Source: Nemertoderma westbladi (lineage: Eukaryota > Xenacoelomorpha > Nemertodermatida > Nemertodermatidae). From it: 35,040 bases of DNA. Under the pieces are notes generated by a model. The model was not told where the DNA came from. It worked only from the letters and a program-made list of their open reading frames with translations, and did no database searches. The DNA is taken from contig JAUCBJ010007370.1 in assembly GCA_032718475.1 (NCBI GenBank), positions 1-35,040 of the forward strand. Reading direction: 5' to 3'. Of the stretch, positions 9,906 to 19,467 are shown piece after piece (the first letter of the stretch is position 1; every line of letters begins with the position of its first letter). The position numbers were made by a program, and so were the translations under genes.

Positions 9906-11134
9906 TAGTTAAAAGTTAAATTAGTTAAATTAGTTAAATTAGAAATCAGCAGTCTGACAGTTTGAAGAAATACATACATAAAAAATGACAATAAAAGTCA
10001 TTAAATGGACAACAAAAGTTATTATGCATAATTCGTAAAAAAAAAATGACAAAAAAAGTCAAATAAAATGACATAAAAAATCACTGCCCTAATAAATTGA
10101 GTATGCTAACGCCACGAAAGGCATCGTTCCATTAGATTAACTCGTTCTGATTTATATGTTTATTAAGTAAGAGTAACCTAAACAAGAACAGCCATCATCG
10201 CGGGGACTATAGTCTACCAGAAACCCTGACCCCCCTCTGCCCCTCTTTATCTGTTTATCAACCATACATCCATGGGACTTGAACAGTACTTCAGCATTGA
10301 AATGTTTTGGACGTTTTGTTTTGAAAGTAAAAATATAGAAGTCTGGAAGTTTTGTTTGTTTTAATTTTTCAGGCAGTCACATTCCACCAACCAGCAACAG
10401 TCCCATCCCTTTCCCACTATCCCGCGGACCACCACACTGTTTCATTATAAAGTATTCCCATCTCGATGATGGGAATTAATCAGTAATCCGATGGGATTCA
10501 AATCCCATCTCGAAGTAACAGCAAAACAATAACACGAAAGTCATATTTTTACAGTTATATTTGATTGCATTGAAAGTTAATAGAAAGAAGAAGTTAAATT
10601 GCATATCCATTAAAATATCATGAAATTGATACTGCAGTTTAGTAGATTAAAACGGCCACAGCAAGATTTATAAAATGAAAAATAAGTAAAATCAGCACAG
10701 CACACAATATTATCAATATAGACATTGAAGACAATTTAATAAACAAATACTATAAAAAAATATCTACTAACAATCAATACATGATATATATAATATATAT
10801 ACATCAGCGACTACCATCGCCACTCTGGTTCAATCAGTCAGTCCGGTATCATTGTTAGCGTTTTGTTGAATTACCCACTCATCCTCAGACCCTCATGGAC
10901 ACCGACGACGAGCTCTAACCCTAACCGTTAGTCGATTCCTCCTTGACTGGAAACATCAGGTTCGGGCCGTTCGGCCCATACAAAGTCATTACAGCATTAG
11001 CCTCCATGCCTGAACCCGCAGGATCATAAGATCTACAGTATGTATCGGTATATCGTTCAGTCGTTTTTTCCTTTGTCAGTACTGTAGAATTGATAGGCTC
11101 CGTCTCGTGGGTATTCAGGGGACCCCCATTCGAC
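9906..11134. other. non-coding stretch, no gene seen
   Basis: Has AAATGACA/AAAGTCA-rich low-complexity DNA (9980-10090) and an imperfect hairpin near 10470-10510 (GATGGGATTCAAATCCCATC). A minus-strand open frame at 10921-11235 has no recognisable domain and runs into a tandem repeat. Two TAACCC units at 10917-10928 are too few to be telomeric. Confidence 0.4.
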
Positions 11135-11270
11135 GTATTCGCATCTCCTCCTGGTTGTTTCGGGTACCACCGCCCGCCATATGCGCATCTCTTCGTGGTT
11201 GTTCCGGGTACCACCCCCGTTCGCCGCATTCGCATCTCATTGAGGAAGTTCGGGTCTGGGTACCCCGTGT
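11135..11270. repeat. short tandem repeat, ~48-bp unit, GC-rich
   Basis: About 2.7 diverged units, each with a CGCATCTC segment and a GGGTACCACC-type end (GTATTCGCATCTCCTCC, ATGCGCATCTCTTCG, GCATTCGCATCTCATTG). Open frames on both strands here are by-products of the repeat. Confidence 0.55.
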
Positions 11271-11304
11271 AGGCCTATTCATTCATCATTGTTGTTTTTA
11301 AAGA

Positions 11305-11420
11305 CCTACCTACACCTACCTACATTCACCCTACACGTGCATCTACATGTAGGCTACACATACCTACATGTAGCCTCTATGTAGGCTATACCTCTACGCA
11401 AAAGTTATACCCGTACTTTA
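11305..11420 (-). repeat. dispersed repeat G, inverted copy of 7573-7687
   Basis: Near-identical reverse complement of 7573-7687 across about 115 bp, ending in a GCAAAAGTTATACCCGTAC segment that corresponds to GGGTACATCTTTTGC of the first copy. Confidence 0.8.
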
Positions 11421-11458
11421 CTATCCTTTCGAGAAAAAAACCAGTTGTTGGCAGATTT

Positions 11459-11670
11459 GTTAGCTTATTCAATCCCGCTAACACCCCATAAAGTTATAAG
11501 CCGATAAGCAATATTGGGAGCCACGAGATTGGGCAATTAACCAACTCGTGCCATCCCAATAAGAGTGGGAAGGAAGCACACAATAGAGGGTCAGGGGCCA
11601 AACCCCTAACCCAGAGAGAACAGGTGGAGTGAACGGGAACACTCCACGGGGCGCCAACAAGGGTAACAAC
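11459..11670. repeat. multi-hairpin block B, immediately upstream of the syntaxin-like exon
   Basis: Same motif order as 1859-2110: TTCAATCCCGC, CCCCATAAAG, AGCAATATTGGG, a main hairpin (CACGAGATTGG with CCAACTCGTG, 11522-11550), CCCAATAA, AGGGG/CCCCT, then a GTGGAGTG/CACTCCAC hairpin (11624-11647). Sequence identity to block A is only moderate, but the layout is shared. It abuts the inferred exon acceptor at 11673. Confidence 0.45.
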
Positions 11671-11673
11671 TAG

Positions 11674-11898
11674 AGAACGGCCGACGACACCACCTCATAT
11701 CGCGAGCAGCTCCATCAACTGCAACACTCGACGCAGGCAATCGCCAAGGAAACATCGACGAAACTCAAGTTACTCGATTCTTCGGATCCCAGAGGTTCCG
11801 ACGCTCGACATCGGAAGTTACAGAAGGAACGACTCACATCGAAGTTCTCCGAGGTGTTAAATGAGTTCCAGGATGTCCAACGCGAGGCAGCTAAGAAG
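11674..11898 (+). CDS. internal exon of a syntaxin-7/12-like Qa-SNARE
   Basis: The frame begins RTADDTTSYREQLHQLQHST, continues through QAIAKETSTKL and RHRKLQKERLTSKFSEVLNE, and ends FQDVQREAAKK. This is the Habc-domain pattern of endosomal Qa-SNAREs of the syntaxin 7/12/13 group (…LRQQL … AKET … RKxQKxRL … F…FQxVQRxAA). The exon ends AAG at 11896-11898, followed at once by GTAAGC, a strong splice donor. The proposed acceptor is the AG of TAG at 11672-11673, giving 75 whole codons, phase 0 at both ends. The upstream pyrimidine tract is poor, so the 5' boundary is less certain. The product would act in membrane fusion on endosomes and lysosomes. The SNARE motif and membrane anchor are not seen in the window. 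LINE-A lies downstream, apparently in the following intron and in the same orientation. Confidence 0.78.
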
Positions 11899-12429
11899 GT
11901 AAGCAGCCCCAGTACATACTCACTCCCCTATATCAGTATATAGCCCCAGGACGCAGGTAGGTCAGTAGGTCTACCTGCGACCGCGTACCCGTCACCCGTA
12001 CAGGTAGAGTGTAGAGACTTAGTAGACAACCGTACCGGTAGAACCTTGTGGGTTTGGTAACCAAAAGCCATACAATAAATTATACGGTATTTCAGCCAAC
12101 CACAGACAGACAGAGCAGTATCGCAGTATGAAATAATTATTTCATACTCGAAAATCAGTGGCACTAACCGACGAATGGCAAATTGTTAATTATTAACTTT
12201 AGGGAGGGAGCAGGGTTCCAGTGCTGTAGTGGTATATGCTATTATATCCAAAACAATTAACTACAGAACTAAGATAAATACTGTAATCCACTGTAAACCT
12301 ACATAACCGACGTAACCGACGTACAGATAACCCATACAGCCATAGACCTATACATACATCAGTGTTGTACTGCTTTACATATGATTACTAGCTGACTAGT
12401 GCAGTAGAAAATACTGTCAGACTTGGTCT
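11899..12429. other. presumed intron of the syntaxin-like gene
   Basis: Non-coding. Contains a hairpin GCAGGTAG...CTACCTGC near 11955-11980. The 5' end of LINE-A lies somewhere between here and 12517 and cannot be placed from this one copy. Confidence 0.4.
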
Positions 12430-12517
12430 AATTTATATCTGTATATGGTTTGCCGTACGGAATTTTTAAATTTGGTTTGTTTTAAATATCACAAACTGTT
12501 GAACTGTTTTACCGGGA

Positions 12518-13741
12518 ATGGCGACAACGCGCCGACCCAAAGAAACTATTCGCCAACCTACTGTTCCTCCTCGAAATTCTGCTCGACTTGCAACGCCAAC
12601 AACTTCTCCTAGAGCGGCTGGTGGCGGCATAGTCCACAAATCTGCGCAACCCGGTACACGTGCCGGCAGCGTAGCCGACCTAAGCACATATAATTGCGGA
12701 CGATGTTCCTTCCTGGTACAGGATCAAGACAACGGTATTACATGTGACGGTTGTAAGGTTTGGTTCCACGCCAAATGTGAGAACATTTCACTTCCGTCGT
12801 ATAAACTTGTTTCCGAATTACTCGAAAAGTTTAACAGGTACAGCCAATTTAAATGGTTTTGCAGCAAGTGTGCAACCTTCGTTCAAGTGGTCACTGCGGC
12901 AGAGGAGGAGGCGACGAGCAATCGATCAACTGTAAACGAGTTAAAACTCATTGTCGAAAATCAAACGAAACTCATCGAATCAGTAGTGGCGGAAATCGGT
13001 TCCGTTAAAGCACATCTCGGGGTAGTTTGCGACTCCGACTTGTCAGCGGAGGAGAGCGAGGAAGTCAGCGACGACGAGGGAGAATGGGAAACGCGACGAA
13101 ACAAAAAGAAAAGCCGGAAGGCTCGAACCCGCGGATCTCGGAACTCGGCACGGAATAACATTGTGCTGTCACAAGTTGTGGAGTCCTCAGTTAAAGAAGC
13201 GTTATCTTCAGAGAAACTGAAAAGAGAGGTGATAATCTCTCGTTTGCCTGAATCAGCGAACCTGGCGGCCGACAGACAAGCGGTAAACGATGTCTGTGTG
13301 GCATCCAATGTAAACTCTTCTTCGATAAACGAGTTTCAACGGCTGGGGCGACAAACCGATGATAAGGAGCGCATTGTGAAAGTTACTTTCACTTCGGAAA
13401 GCGAAGCGCGGAACTTTCGGTCGGGTTTCGAAGAAGCAAAGAGTTCTGGAACTGTACCGGAAATAATCAAAAACCTAAAAATCAGACCGAGTCAATCTAA
13501 GGAGCAACTGAAGCTGTTTAGAGAACGGAAGAAAACGTTGCAACAACTAAACTTAGCGGCTGATCTCGACTCGGAGAGTTACAGCTTACGGCAAGACGGG
13601 TCTATTTGGCGGTATACCCCGGACGAGAATGGGAAATGGAAACGCGATAGGAAGTGGAGATTGCCAACGCCCGCCGCTAAATCTCCAGCACAGGCGACAA
13701 CCGAAGAAAACAACACTACTGCCGACCAAGAGGAAAACTAG
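12518..13741 (+). CDS. LINE-A ORF1 protein with PHD-type zinc finger
   Basis: 407 residues from ATG. A basic, Pro/Thr-rich N-terminus is followed by a Cys4-His-Cys3 PHD-type finger: C60, C63, C76, C79, H84, C87, C115, C118, with CDGCKVWFHAKC as its core. After this come a probable coiled-coil stretch (~125-165), an acidic patch with SDLSAEESEEVSDDEGEWE (~174-190), a lysine/arginine-rich stretch (~193-210), and a globular region (~235-330, REVIISRLPES … FQRLGRQ … RIVKVTF) like the RRM-like domain of many LINE ORF1 proteins. ORF1 proteins bind the element RNA and chaperone nucleic acid during retrotransposition; the PHD module is typical of CR1-type ORF1s. The stop TAG is at 13739-13741, where the ORF2 frame (−1 relative to ORF1) is already open. 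Confidence 0.85.
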   Translation: MATTRRPKETIRQPTVPPRNSARLATPTTSPRAAGGGIVHKSAQPGTRAGSVADLSTYNCGRCSFLVQDQDNGITCDGCKVWFHAKCENISLPSYKLVSELLEKFNRYSQFKWFCSKCATFVQVVTAAEEEATSNRSTVNELKLIVENQTKLIESVVAEIGSVKAHLGVVCDSDLSAEESEEVSDDEGEWETRRNKKKSRKARTRGSRNSARNNIVLSQVVESSVKEALSSEKLKREVIISRLPESANLAADRQAVNDVCVASNVNSSSINEFQRLGRQTDDKERIVKVTFTSESEARNFRSGFEEAKSSGTVPEIIKNLKIRPSQSKEQLKLFRERKKTLQQLNLAADLDSESYSLRQDGSIWRYTPDENGKWKRDRKWRLPTPAAKSPAQATTEENNTTADQEEN

Positions 13742-16569
13742 AGAGGGGAGGAGGCAATACAGATCCGCGCCTGAAATGTTGTCTACTGAACTCTAGATCG
13801 CTGAAAAACAAGATACATGATCTCGAACATTTGATCGTTTCCTCTAATTACGACGTCCTCGCTATCACCGAGACTTGGTTGGACGGATCGGTCACTGATT
13901 CAATGGTGGGTTTCAAACAGCATCAGGTTTTTCGAAAAGATCGCCCCTCTCTTGGCGGCGGGGTGGCAATACTGGTGCGCAACAACATTCGTTGTGTGAA
14001 TGTTCCTCTCCCTAACAACCTGGATGGACTCGAGGTGGTCGCTGTCGATTTTCTCGGGTCGACTCCTTTCCGTATGGTTTGCGCCTACAGAACCCCAGAT
14101 TCTGAAACCGGAGAAGAGAGAGCGGAGAAGTTGGAACTGGACTGCAAACTGAGGCAATGTATCTCATCGCTGTGCGACGTCACCCAACCTTGTCTCGTGG
14201 TAGGTGATTTCAATCTGCCTGATTTTAACTGGAAGGATTTTAATTACCCATCAAGCCACAACTACGAACAGTTTTCTTTATTTATTTTAGAAAATGGTTT
14301 TGATCAACTGGTTACAAGACCCACTCGTGAGGATAATATTTTAGATATAATTTTAGTTTCTGACGAATCAATTGTGTCTGATGTTGAAGTAGGGCATACT
14401 TTTTCAACCAGTGACCACTCAATAGTAAACTTTTATACTTTAGGACCAGACATTTTAATTCCAGTTAACAATTTGGGTTTTTACGATTTTAAAAATGCTG
14501 ATTTTGTAGGATTTTCCCATTACATTTCGAACATTAATTGGCACCTCAATTTTGACTCGTGCAGTACGATTGATGAATTTTGGAACGTTTTTTCAACAGT
14601 ACTTAAAGACGGTGTTGATAAATTTGTACCATACAAACTACTAAACACTAAGAAAAAGGTGTACCCACATCACATTCGCGCACTACAACGAAAGAAAAAG
14701 TTACTTTGGCGCCGGCGCCACACGGAGATCGGTAAATCAGATTACAACCGTTGTTGTAAGGAACTGTCGGAGGCAATTCTCCGATCTGAATGTTTACGAG
14801 AATATAAAATTCTAAACAGTGGAAAGGCGAATGTTTTGTTTAATTACGTAAACTTAAAGTGCAAATCTAGACAGGGAATTTCACCTCTTTCATTTAATGG
14901 TGCCACAATTGTAGATGATGCCGTCAAGGCTGATATTTTCGCTAAGGTTCTGTCAGACAATTTTAATATTGATAATAACGATTGCCCTACATTTACGCGG
15001 AGGGTCCCGCAATCTGTATATATTTCTAAAGTCGATTTTTCAGTTGATCGTGTTTTCTCAATTATTCGTAAATTAGGTTCTAAAACAAGTCGTACGCCTG
15101 ACGGTTTTCCGTGCATTTTATTCAGTAATTTAGCGTCAGTTTTATCTTTACCGTTATCTGTTATTTTTAATATTTCTTTTAAATCACATGCCCTTCCTTC
15201 AATTTGGTCTACAGCTATTATTGTCCCGTTGTACAAAAAAGGAAACTCGAGTGACCCATATAACTACAGACCCGTTTCATTGACTTGTATTGCGTGTAAA
15301 ATTATGGAGCAGTGTATTAAACAAGATTTGTGTGATTACTTATTTACTAACAAATTAATTAATAAGGCCCAACATGGCTTCTTAAAAAATAAGTCTACAT
15401 GTACCCAGCTATTAGAATGTACAAAGGATTGGATTAAATTATTAGATAGAAAGTGCACTGTTGATGTAATCTACATAGACTTTGCGAAAGCCTTTGATTC
15501 TGTTGTGCACCAAAAACGTTTATGTAAACTTTCTTCTTACGGTATAGTAGGTGACTTATTTTATTGGTTAAAGGCTTTTCTCGCATATAGATCACAACGT
15601 ATTTTAGTTGGTAGTAGTTTCTCGGATTATAGTCCAGTTACGTCGGGCACCATACAAGGTAGCGTACTAGGTCCAATTTTATTTGTGCTTTTTATTAACG
15701 ATTTACCGGATATATTTAATTTAGGGTTATCGTGTAAACTATTTGCTGACGACGTCAAAATATATGCGCCATCCAGCGACCACTTACTGATATCACAGTC
15801 CCTGTACAAAATCACAGAATGGTCTAATAAATGGCAGTTGAATATCGCTCCACACAAATGTATAGTGCTCTATTTAGGTTACAATAACCCTCAACAGCAA
15901 TATTTTCTAGATAGTAAACTTGTTAAAGCAGAGGATGATTGTAAGGATCTCGGAGTTACGATTTCTTCTGATTTTAAATTTAATAAACATTGCCATGAGC
16001 GTGCTCTGAAATCAACTAAAGTAATCAATATGATTTTTAGATGTTTTCGTACTCGTAATATGGCAGCCCTAATTTGTGCTTATAAATCTTACGTGCGTCC
16101 CTTATTGGAATATTGTACAGTAATTTGGTCTCCTTTTACCAAAGGACATATAGATCTGATCGAACACGTACAGAGATATTTTACGCGCAGATTATTTTTT
16201 AGATGTAAATTAACCATGGTGCCTTATTTAGATAGACTTGAGTACTTAAACTTACAACCACTCGAAGTTAGACGTCATGTGTTTGATTTAAAACAGGTTT
16301 ACTCTATAATCACTGGTGCAGTGCAAATGAATTTTGATGATTTTTTTAGCTTTGCTTCACGAAGGGGTCTTAGAGGTCACCAATATAAATTGCAACACAA
16401 TTTTTGCCGCCTACAAATTTGTCAGAAATATTTTTGTAATAGGATAGTTAGTATGTGGAACGACCTACCTTCTAATGCTGCATCAGCCCCAAACATTAAT
16501 ATTTTTAGTAATATTTTAGCACGGGATGTAGACCTTTTAAAATACTGCAGTTTTAACAGATTTTTATAA
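13741..16569 (+). CDS. LINE-A ORF2: AP-like endonuclease and reverse transcriptase
   Basis: Open frame with an APE-type endonuclease: LKCCLLNSRSLKNK near 13771, TETWLD, VVGDFNLPDFNW, and the SDHS motif near 14412. An RT follows: YIDFAKAFDS near 15472, TIQGSVLGP near 15650, and LFADD near 15739 as the catalytic pair. It ends in a C-terminal domain with RIVSMWNDLP. The stop is at 16567-16569. The protein nicks target DNA and copies the element RNA at the nick. The endonuclease begins upstream of any in-frame ATG: the first start-like codon is TTG at 13831, and the first ATG is near 13903, past the TETW motif. Translation must therefore begin at a non-AUG codon, by re-initiation after the ORF1 stop, or by frameshift. 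I give the frame start at the ORF1 stop, not a known initiation codon. No disabling mutation is seen. Confidence 0.88.
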   Translation, partial: ERGGGNTDPRLKCCLLNSRSLKNKIHDLEHLIVSSNYDVLAITETWLDGSVTDSMVGFKQHQVFRKDRPSLGGGVAILVRNNIRCVNVPLPNNLDGLEVVAVDFLGSTPFRMVCAYRTPDSETGEERAEKLELDCKLRQCISSLCDVTQPCLVVGDFNLPDFNWKDFNYPSSHNYEQFSLFILENGFDQLVTRPTREDNILDIILVSDESIVSDVEVGHTFSTSDHSIVNFYTLGPDILIPVNNLGFYDFKNADFVGFSHYISNINWHLNFDSCSTIDEFWNVFSTVLKDGVDKFVPYKLLNTKKKVYPHHIRALQRKKKLLWRRRHTEIGKSDYNRCCKELSEAILRSECLREYKILNSGKANVLFNYVNLKCKSRQGISPLSFNGATIVDDAVKADIFAKVLSDNFNIDNNDCPTFTRRVPQSVYISKVDFSVDRVFSIIRKLGSKTSRTPDGFPCILFSNLASVLSLPLSVIFNISFKSHALPSIWSTAIIVPLYKKGNSSDPYNYRPVSLTCIACKIMEQCIKQDLCDYLFTNKLINKAQHGFLKNKSTCTQLLECTKDWIKLLDRKCTVDVIYIDFAKAFDSVVHQKRLCKLSSYGIVGDLFYWLKAFLAYRSQRILVGSSFSDYSPVTSGTIQGSVLGPILFVLFINDLPDIFNLGLSCKLFADDVKIYAPSSDHLLISQSLYKITEWSNKWQLNIAPHKCIVLYLGYNNPQQQYFLDSKLVKAEDDCKDLGVTISSDFKFNKHCHERALKSTKVINMIFRCFRTRNMAALICAYKSYVRPLLEYCTVIWSPFTKGHIDLIEHVQRYFTRRLFFRCKLTMVPYLDRLEYLNLQPLEVRRHVFDLKQVYSIITGAVQMNFDDFFSFASRRGLRGHQYKLQHNFCRLQICQKYFCNRIVSMWNDLPSNAASAPNINIFSNILARDVDLLKYCSFNRFL

Positions 16570-16927
16570 TAATTGGAATATTTTTGGCATAACTCATGTT
16601 ATTATATAATACTATTTATTGTTAATATATCAATTTCAGTACGGGCAGTAGAAAAATATCTTTAACAATATTTTTTAGAAAAATATTTTTATCAGGGAAA
16701 CGTTTAATTATTTAATACTTTTTAGTTACTTTTACATGTACTTATAACGGGCTCCGCCAACTTCGTGGCTCGCCCCACAAATTAATTAACTTAAATAATG
16801 GAATGGCTAACCGTAAGTGCACGGGCCTGGTTAGTCTCCTCCCCCACTACTTACTGTATATATTTTTATCTAAAGATCTATTTTTTATTTGAAATAAATT
16901 TCATATGTGCAATTTTTGACTATGGGT

Positions 16928-16928
<1 letters not shown>

Positions 16929-16962
<34 letters not shown>
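16929..16962 (+). repeat. (TAA)n microsatellite, probable LINE-A 3' terminus
   Basis: About eleven TAA/AAT units following the LINE-A 3' UTR. CR1-group LINEs often end in short tandem repeats of this sort. It could also be an independent microsatellite. Confidence 0.65.
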
Positions 16963-17349
16963 GCGGGATATATACAGTTTAATTTTCGCTCTTATTCCGC
17001 TGTTATTTGCGTCGGCCTCGGCTGTGTGGCAAACCGAAATATAAACACAAACATCGGACGATTTTTAACAACCATAATTTACGGCTAGACAGCTAGAGTT
17101 CCGTAAATACGTTCCGTAGTTCCGTATAATTTATTTACTATTAAAGTTAATAATATAGTATTATAGTAATAATTAATTAAGTAATTATTAATTACAAGTA
17201 ATTAGGAATTAATTAATAGGTTATTATTTTATTTAAAGTTTATGTGTTTTTTTCTAGAATGAGAATAAAGTTATTCATAATTGCAGTTTTGTTTTATAAA
17301 CGAATGTAATAATAGGAATAAAAAATGAATCAACTAATAGGGCCTAAAA
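16963..17349. other. AT-rich spacer, no gene seen
   Basis: Mostly A and T with overlapping TTAATTA-type palindromes around 17140-17225. No coding signal. Confidence 0.45.
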
Positions 17350-19467
17350 AAAATAACAGCCAGCAAAGATAACAGCCAGATGCCTGTCTTTCTTTTTTGA
17401 TAACTCTTCAATTATCCTTCTAAGTGCCAAAATGGGCTCCATGGTCCCACGACCTTTACGGAACCCATTTTGATTTCCACGGAGCAGGCTCCCAATGGGA
17501 TCCCTGATGCGATTTAATAGAATTCTATTGTATAGCTTTGCAGCAATCGAGATCAATGAGATTCCCCGAAAAGAACCATAGAGTGTTAGGTTGCCCTTCT
17601 TGGGAACTGGCACCAACTTATTTGTTTTCATTTCTTGTGGGACTCTTGTTGTTCGGTACATGTCTACTATGATGGGATAGATGAGCTTTAAACACTCAGG
17701 TATTTTAAAGACCTCAGGGGGAACACCATCTACTCCACTGGCACGATTGGTCTTAATGCTCTTTGCAACATCCTTCACTTCTGCAAAGGAGATATCGCCA
17801 ATGGGAATATCGGGGAGTACAGACTCAGACACTTTTACTTCTATAAAGTTATCAGGCAATACCCTGTCATTATTGAGGAGCTTTTCAAAGTGGGCCTTCC
17901 AACCATTGAGGCGATCGACTGGTGATTCAGCCTTAACCTTGGTGGTTGGTTGGGTTTTCCGCCCAGTAAGCAAGTTGATCGATTTTCATGCCTGGGATGA
18001 TTGCCTGATGTCGTCAGCATCATTGATGGCATCAACCTGTTGGTTTATTAGCTCCTGTAGATTAACAGAGTACTGCCTGTTCAGTGACCTAGATGCAGCC
18101 TTATCTGCATTCTTGGCCGCTGTAGTCTGTTTTGAGTCGGGACTCTTTCTACGCCTTATATAAGTCATTTCGGCACTTCTGGAGTTTGTTGTCAGTATAC
18201 AGGAACTGTTTCTGCAGCTGCTAACTTAACTGCTTCTGTGAAGGTAGTATAGCCCTCACAGTGATCTGCCGCCTCAGAGGCAAGAACCTCATACCTGTTG
18301 CTCAGCTGTAGTGTGAAGCTGGATCTCACACTTGGCTGTTGCAACAGAGAGGATCAGTCATGCCGCGGCAAGGCAGATTTCGTTGTTCTGCTAGCACGCA
18401 GACTAAGTTTTTCCTTGACCACAATATGGCGATGATCACTGTAGAAGGGTCGAAGTGTATATGCATTACAGTCTTGTATAGAGCTCCTGTACTTCCTACG
18501 TAACAGAATATGGTCTATCTGGGACTTGTGACCACTGGGTCCACTATGAGTCCATAGCTTTCCAGTTCGCTTTTTGAACTGGGTTCCAGCCGAAAACAAT
18601 CCATTTCCAGAGATAAAATCCTGAAGATGGACGGAATTTCGGTTGACACTATTGCTATAGACCCAGGGCGATGTAGGTGATTGATGCAGACTTGCATTAA
18701 AGTCTCCCAGGAATGTTAAGAATGCATGCTGATCCACTCCATCAGTAGCTGCTTGTAGATTGTGGTAGAAATTTTCCACCTCCTCTACAGGGGCAACACT
18801 AGTTGGAGAGTAGCACACAATGAACAGAACCACCTTAGGAAACTTCTTAGCCAGTCTTCCAGAACATAAGAAGTGGCAACGGATGATGCGGTTTGAGATT
18901 TGGTCTATTTTGTCCAATGCTGCATGTGCAGTTGGATTCATCAATAGACCAATACCACCATTGCCACTATCATCTGCTGACGCGAGGGCGAGTCGCCAAC
19001 CGCCCCCCCCCCCCCCCCCATGTCCTTAATCAGAACCTCATCAGTCTGTCCAGTCTGCATTCGGTGCTCTTGAACACCCACTGCGCTAAGAGAAAGCTTA
19101 TCTGCCAAGGCAGTCAGCTCACCTTGTCGCATTGGGGACCCGAGTGTTGGGTGTTTATGTTTACTGAGGCTAGTCTAGTGACTTGCCTCAGATTCACCAA
19201 TGGCTTTGTTGGTCGGGGTGGAACATGAGAGTAGCCTCCAACTCCAGAATCCCTCTCCCCCTCACAATCTGGCCTCCCTGGTGAACCAGGGTTTGGGCCA
19301 GAAAGGTCATCAGGAAAGGGACTCAAAGAATTGTTGGCTTCTCTCTCTCCAGTAGGGGGTGAGACAGGCAGCCGGTCAGGAGATAACTGACACCTGTGAG
19401 GCCGATTGTGTCCGGTTATTCCACTGGCCTCTAGTGGTCGGACCTCCGCATTACTAATGTAATCCAT
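17350..19467 (-). pseudogene. RTE-like LINE, frameshifted; endonuclease and start of RT, 3' half missing
   Basis: On the minus strand, in 5'→3' order: a Pro-rich leader ORF (19467-19114) ending TRLASVNINTQ; an endonuclease start, LSLSAVGVQEHRM (19132-18941 frame); the rest of the endonuclease (18944-18354 frame) with GDFNASLHQ, SQIDHILLRRKY and YSDHRHIVV; a degraded linker (18353-17980, pieces such as NRYEVLASEAADHCEGY in shifting frames); then the RT N-terminus (17973-17344) with NRASGVDGVPPEVFK, LVPVPKKGN and QNGFRKGRGT. The EN–linker–RT order and motifs fit the RTE group. At least four frame changes are visible; one coincides with a 17-C run (19003-19019) inside the endonuclease. The RT stops abruptly after DRHLAVIF, just before the expected first catalytic Asp, so the copy is inactive. 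Confidence 0.75.
19003..19019. repeat. poly-C tract inside the RTE-like endonuclease
   Basis: Run of 17 C (G on the coding strand) where the endonuclease frame changes. It is the likely cause of one frameshift and may vary in length. Confidence 0.85.

Larger units (their letters stand above)
12430..16962 (+). mobile_element. LINE-A: CR1-like non-LTR retrotransposon, both ORFs open
   Basis: A plus-strand LINE with a PHD-finger ORF1 (12518-13741), an endonuclease/reverse-transcriptase ORF2 (~13741-16569), a 3' UTR of about 390 bp, and a (TAA)n tail at 16929-16962 that I take as the 3' terminus. PHD-containing ORF1 plus APE endonuclease plus RT, ending in a short tandem repeat instead of poly-A, fits the CR1 group. 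The 5' boundary is approximate. No frameshift or internal stop is visible, so the copy may be young. It sits in the presumed intron of the syntaxin-like gene. Confidence 0.8.

Noticed and set aside
10470-10510. tRNA-like GGGATTCAAATCCC arm
   Set aside because: The loop is 8 bases and no matching D or anticodon arms are seen; it is a plain hairpin.
10917-10928. Interstitial telomere repeat (TAACCC)2
   Set aside because: Only two units, compatible with chance.
10921-11235. 104-codon minus-strand ORF
   Set aside because: Runs through a ~48-bp tandem repeat, has no recognisable domain, and its composition follows the repeat.
12961-13308. Minus-strand ORF opposite LINE-A ORF1, and similar frames opposite the other LINE ORFs
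   Set aside because: Shadows of the real plus-strand coding regions, without domains of their own.
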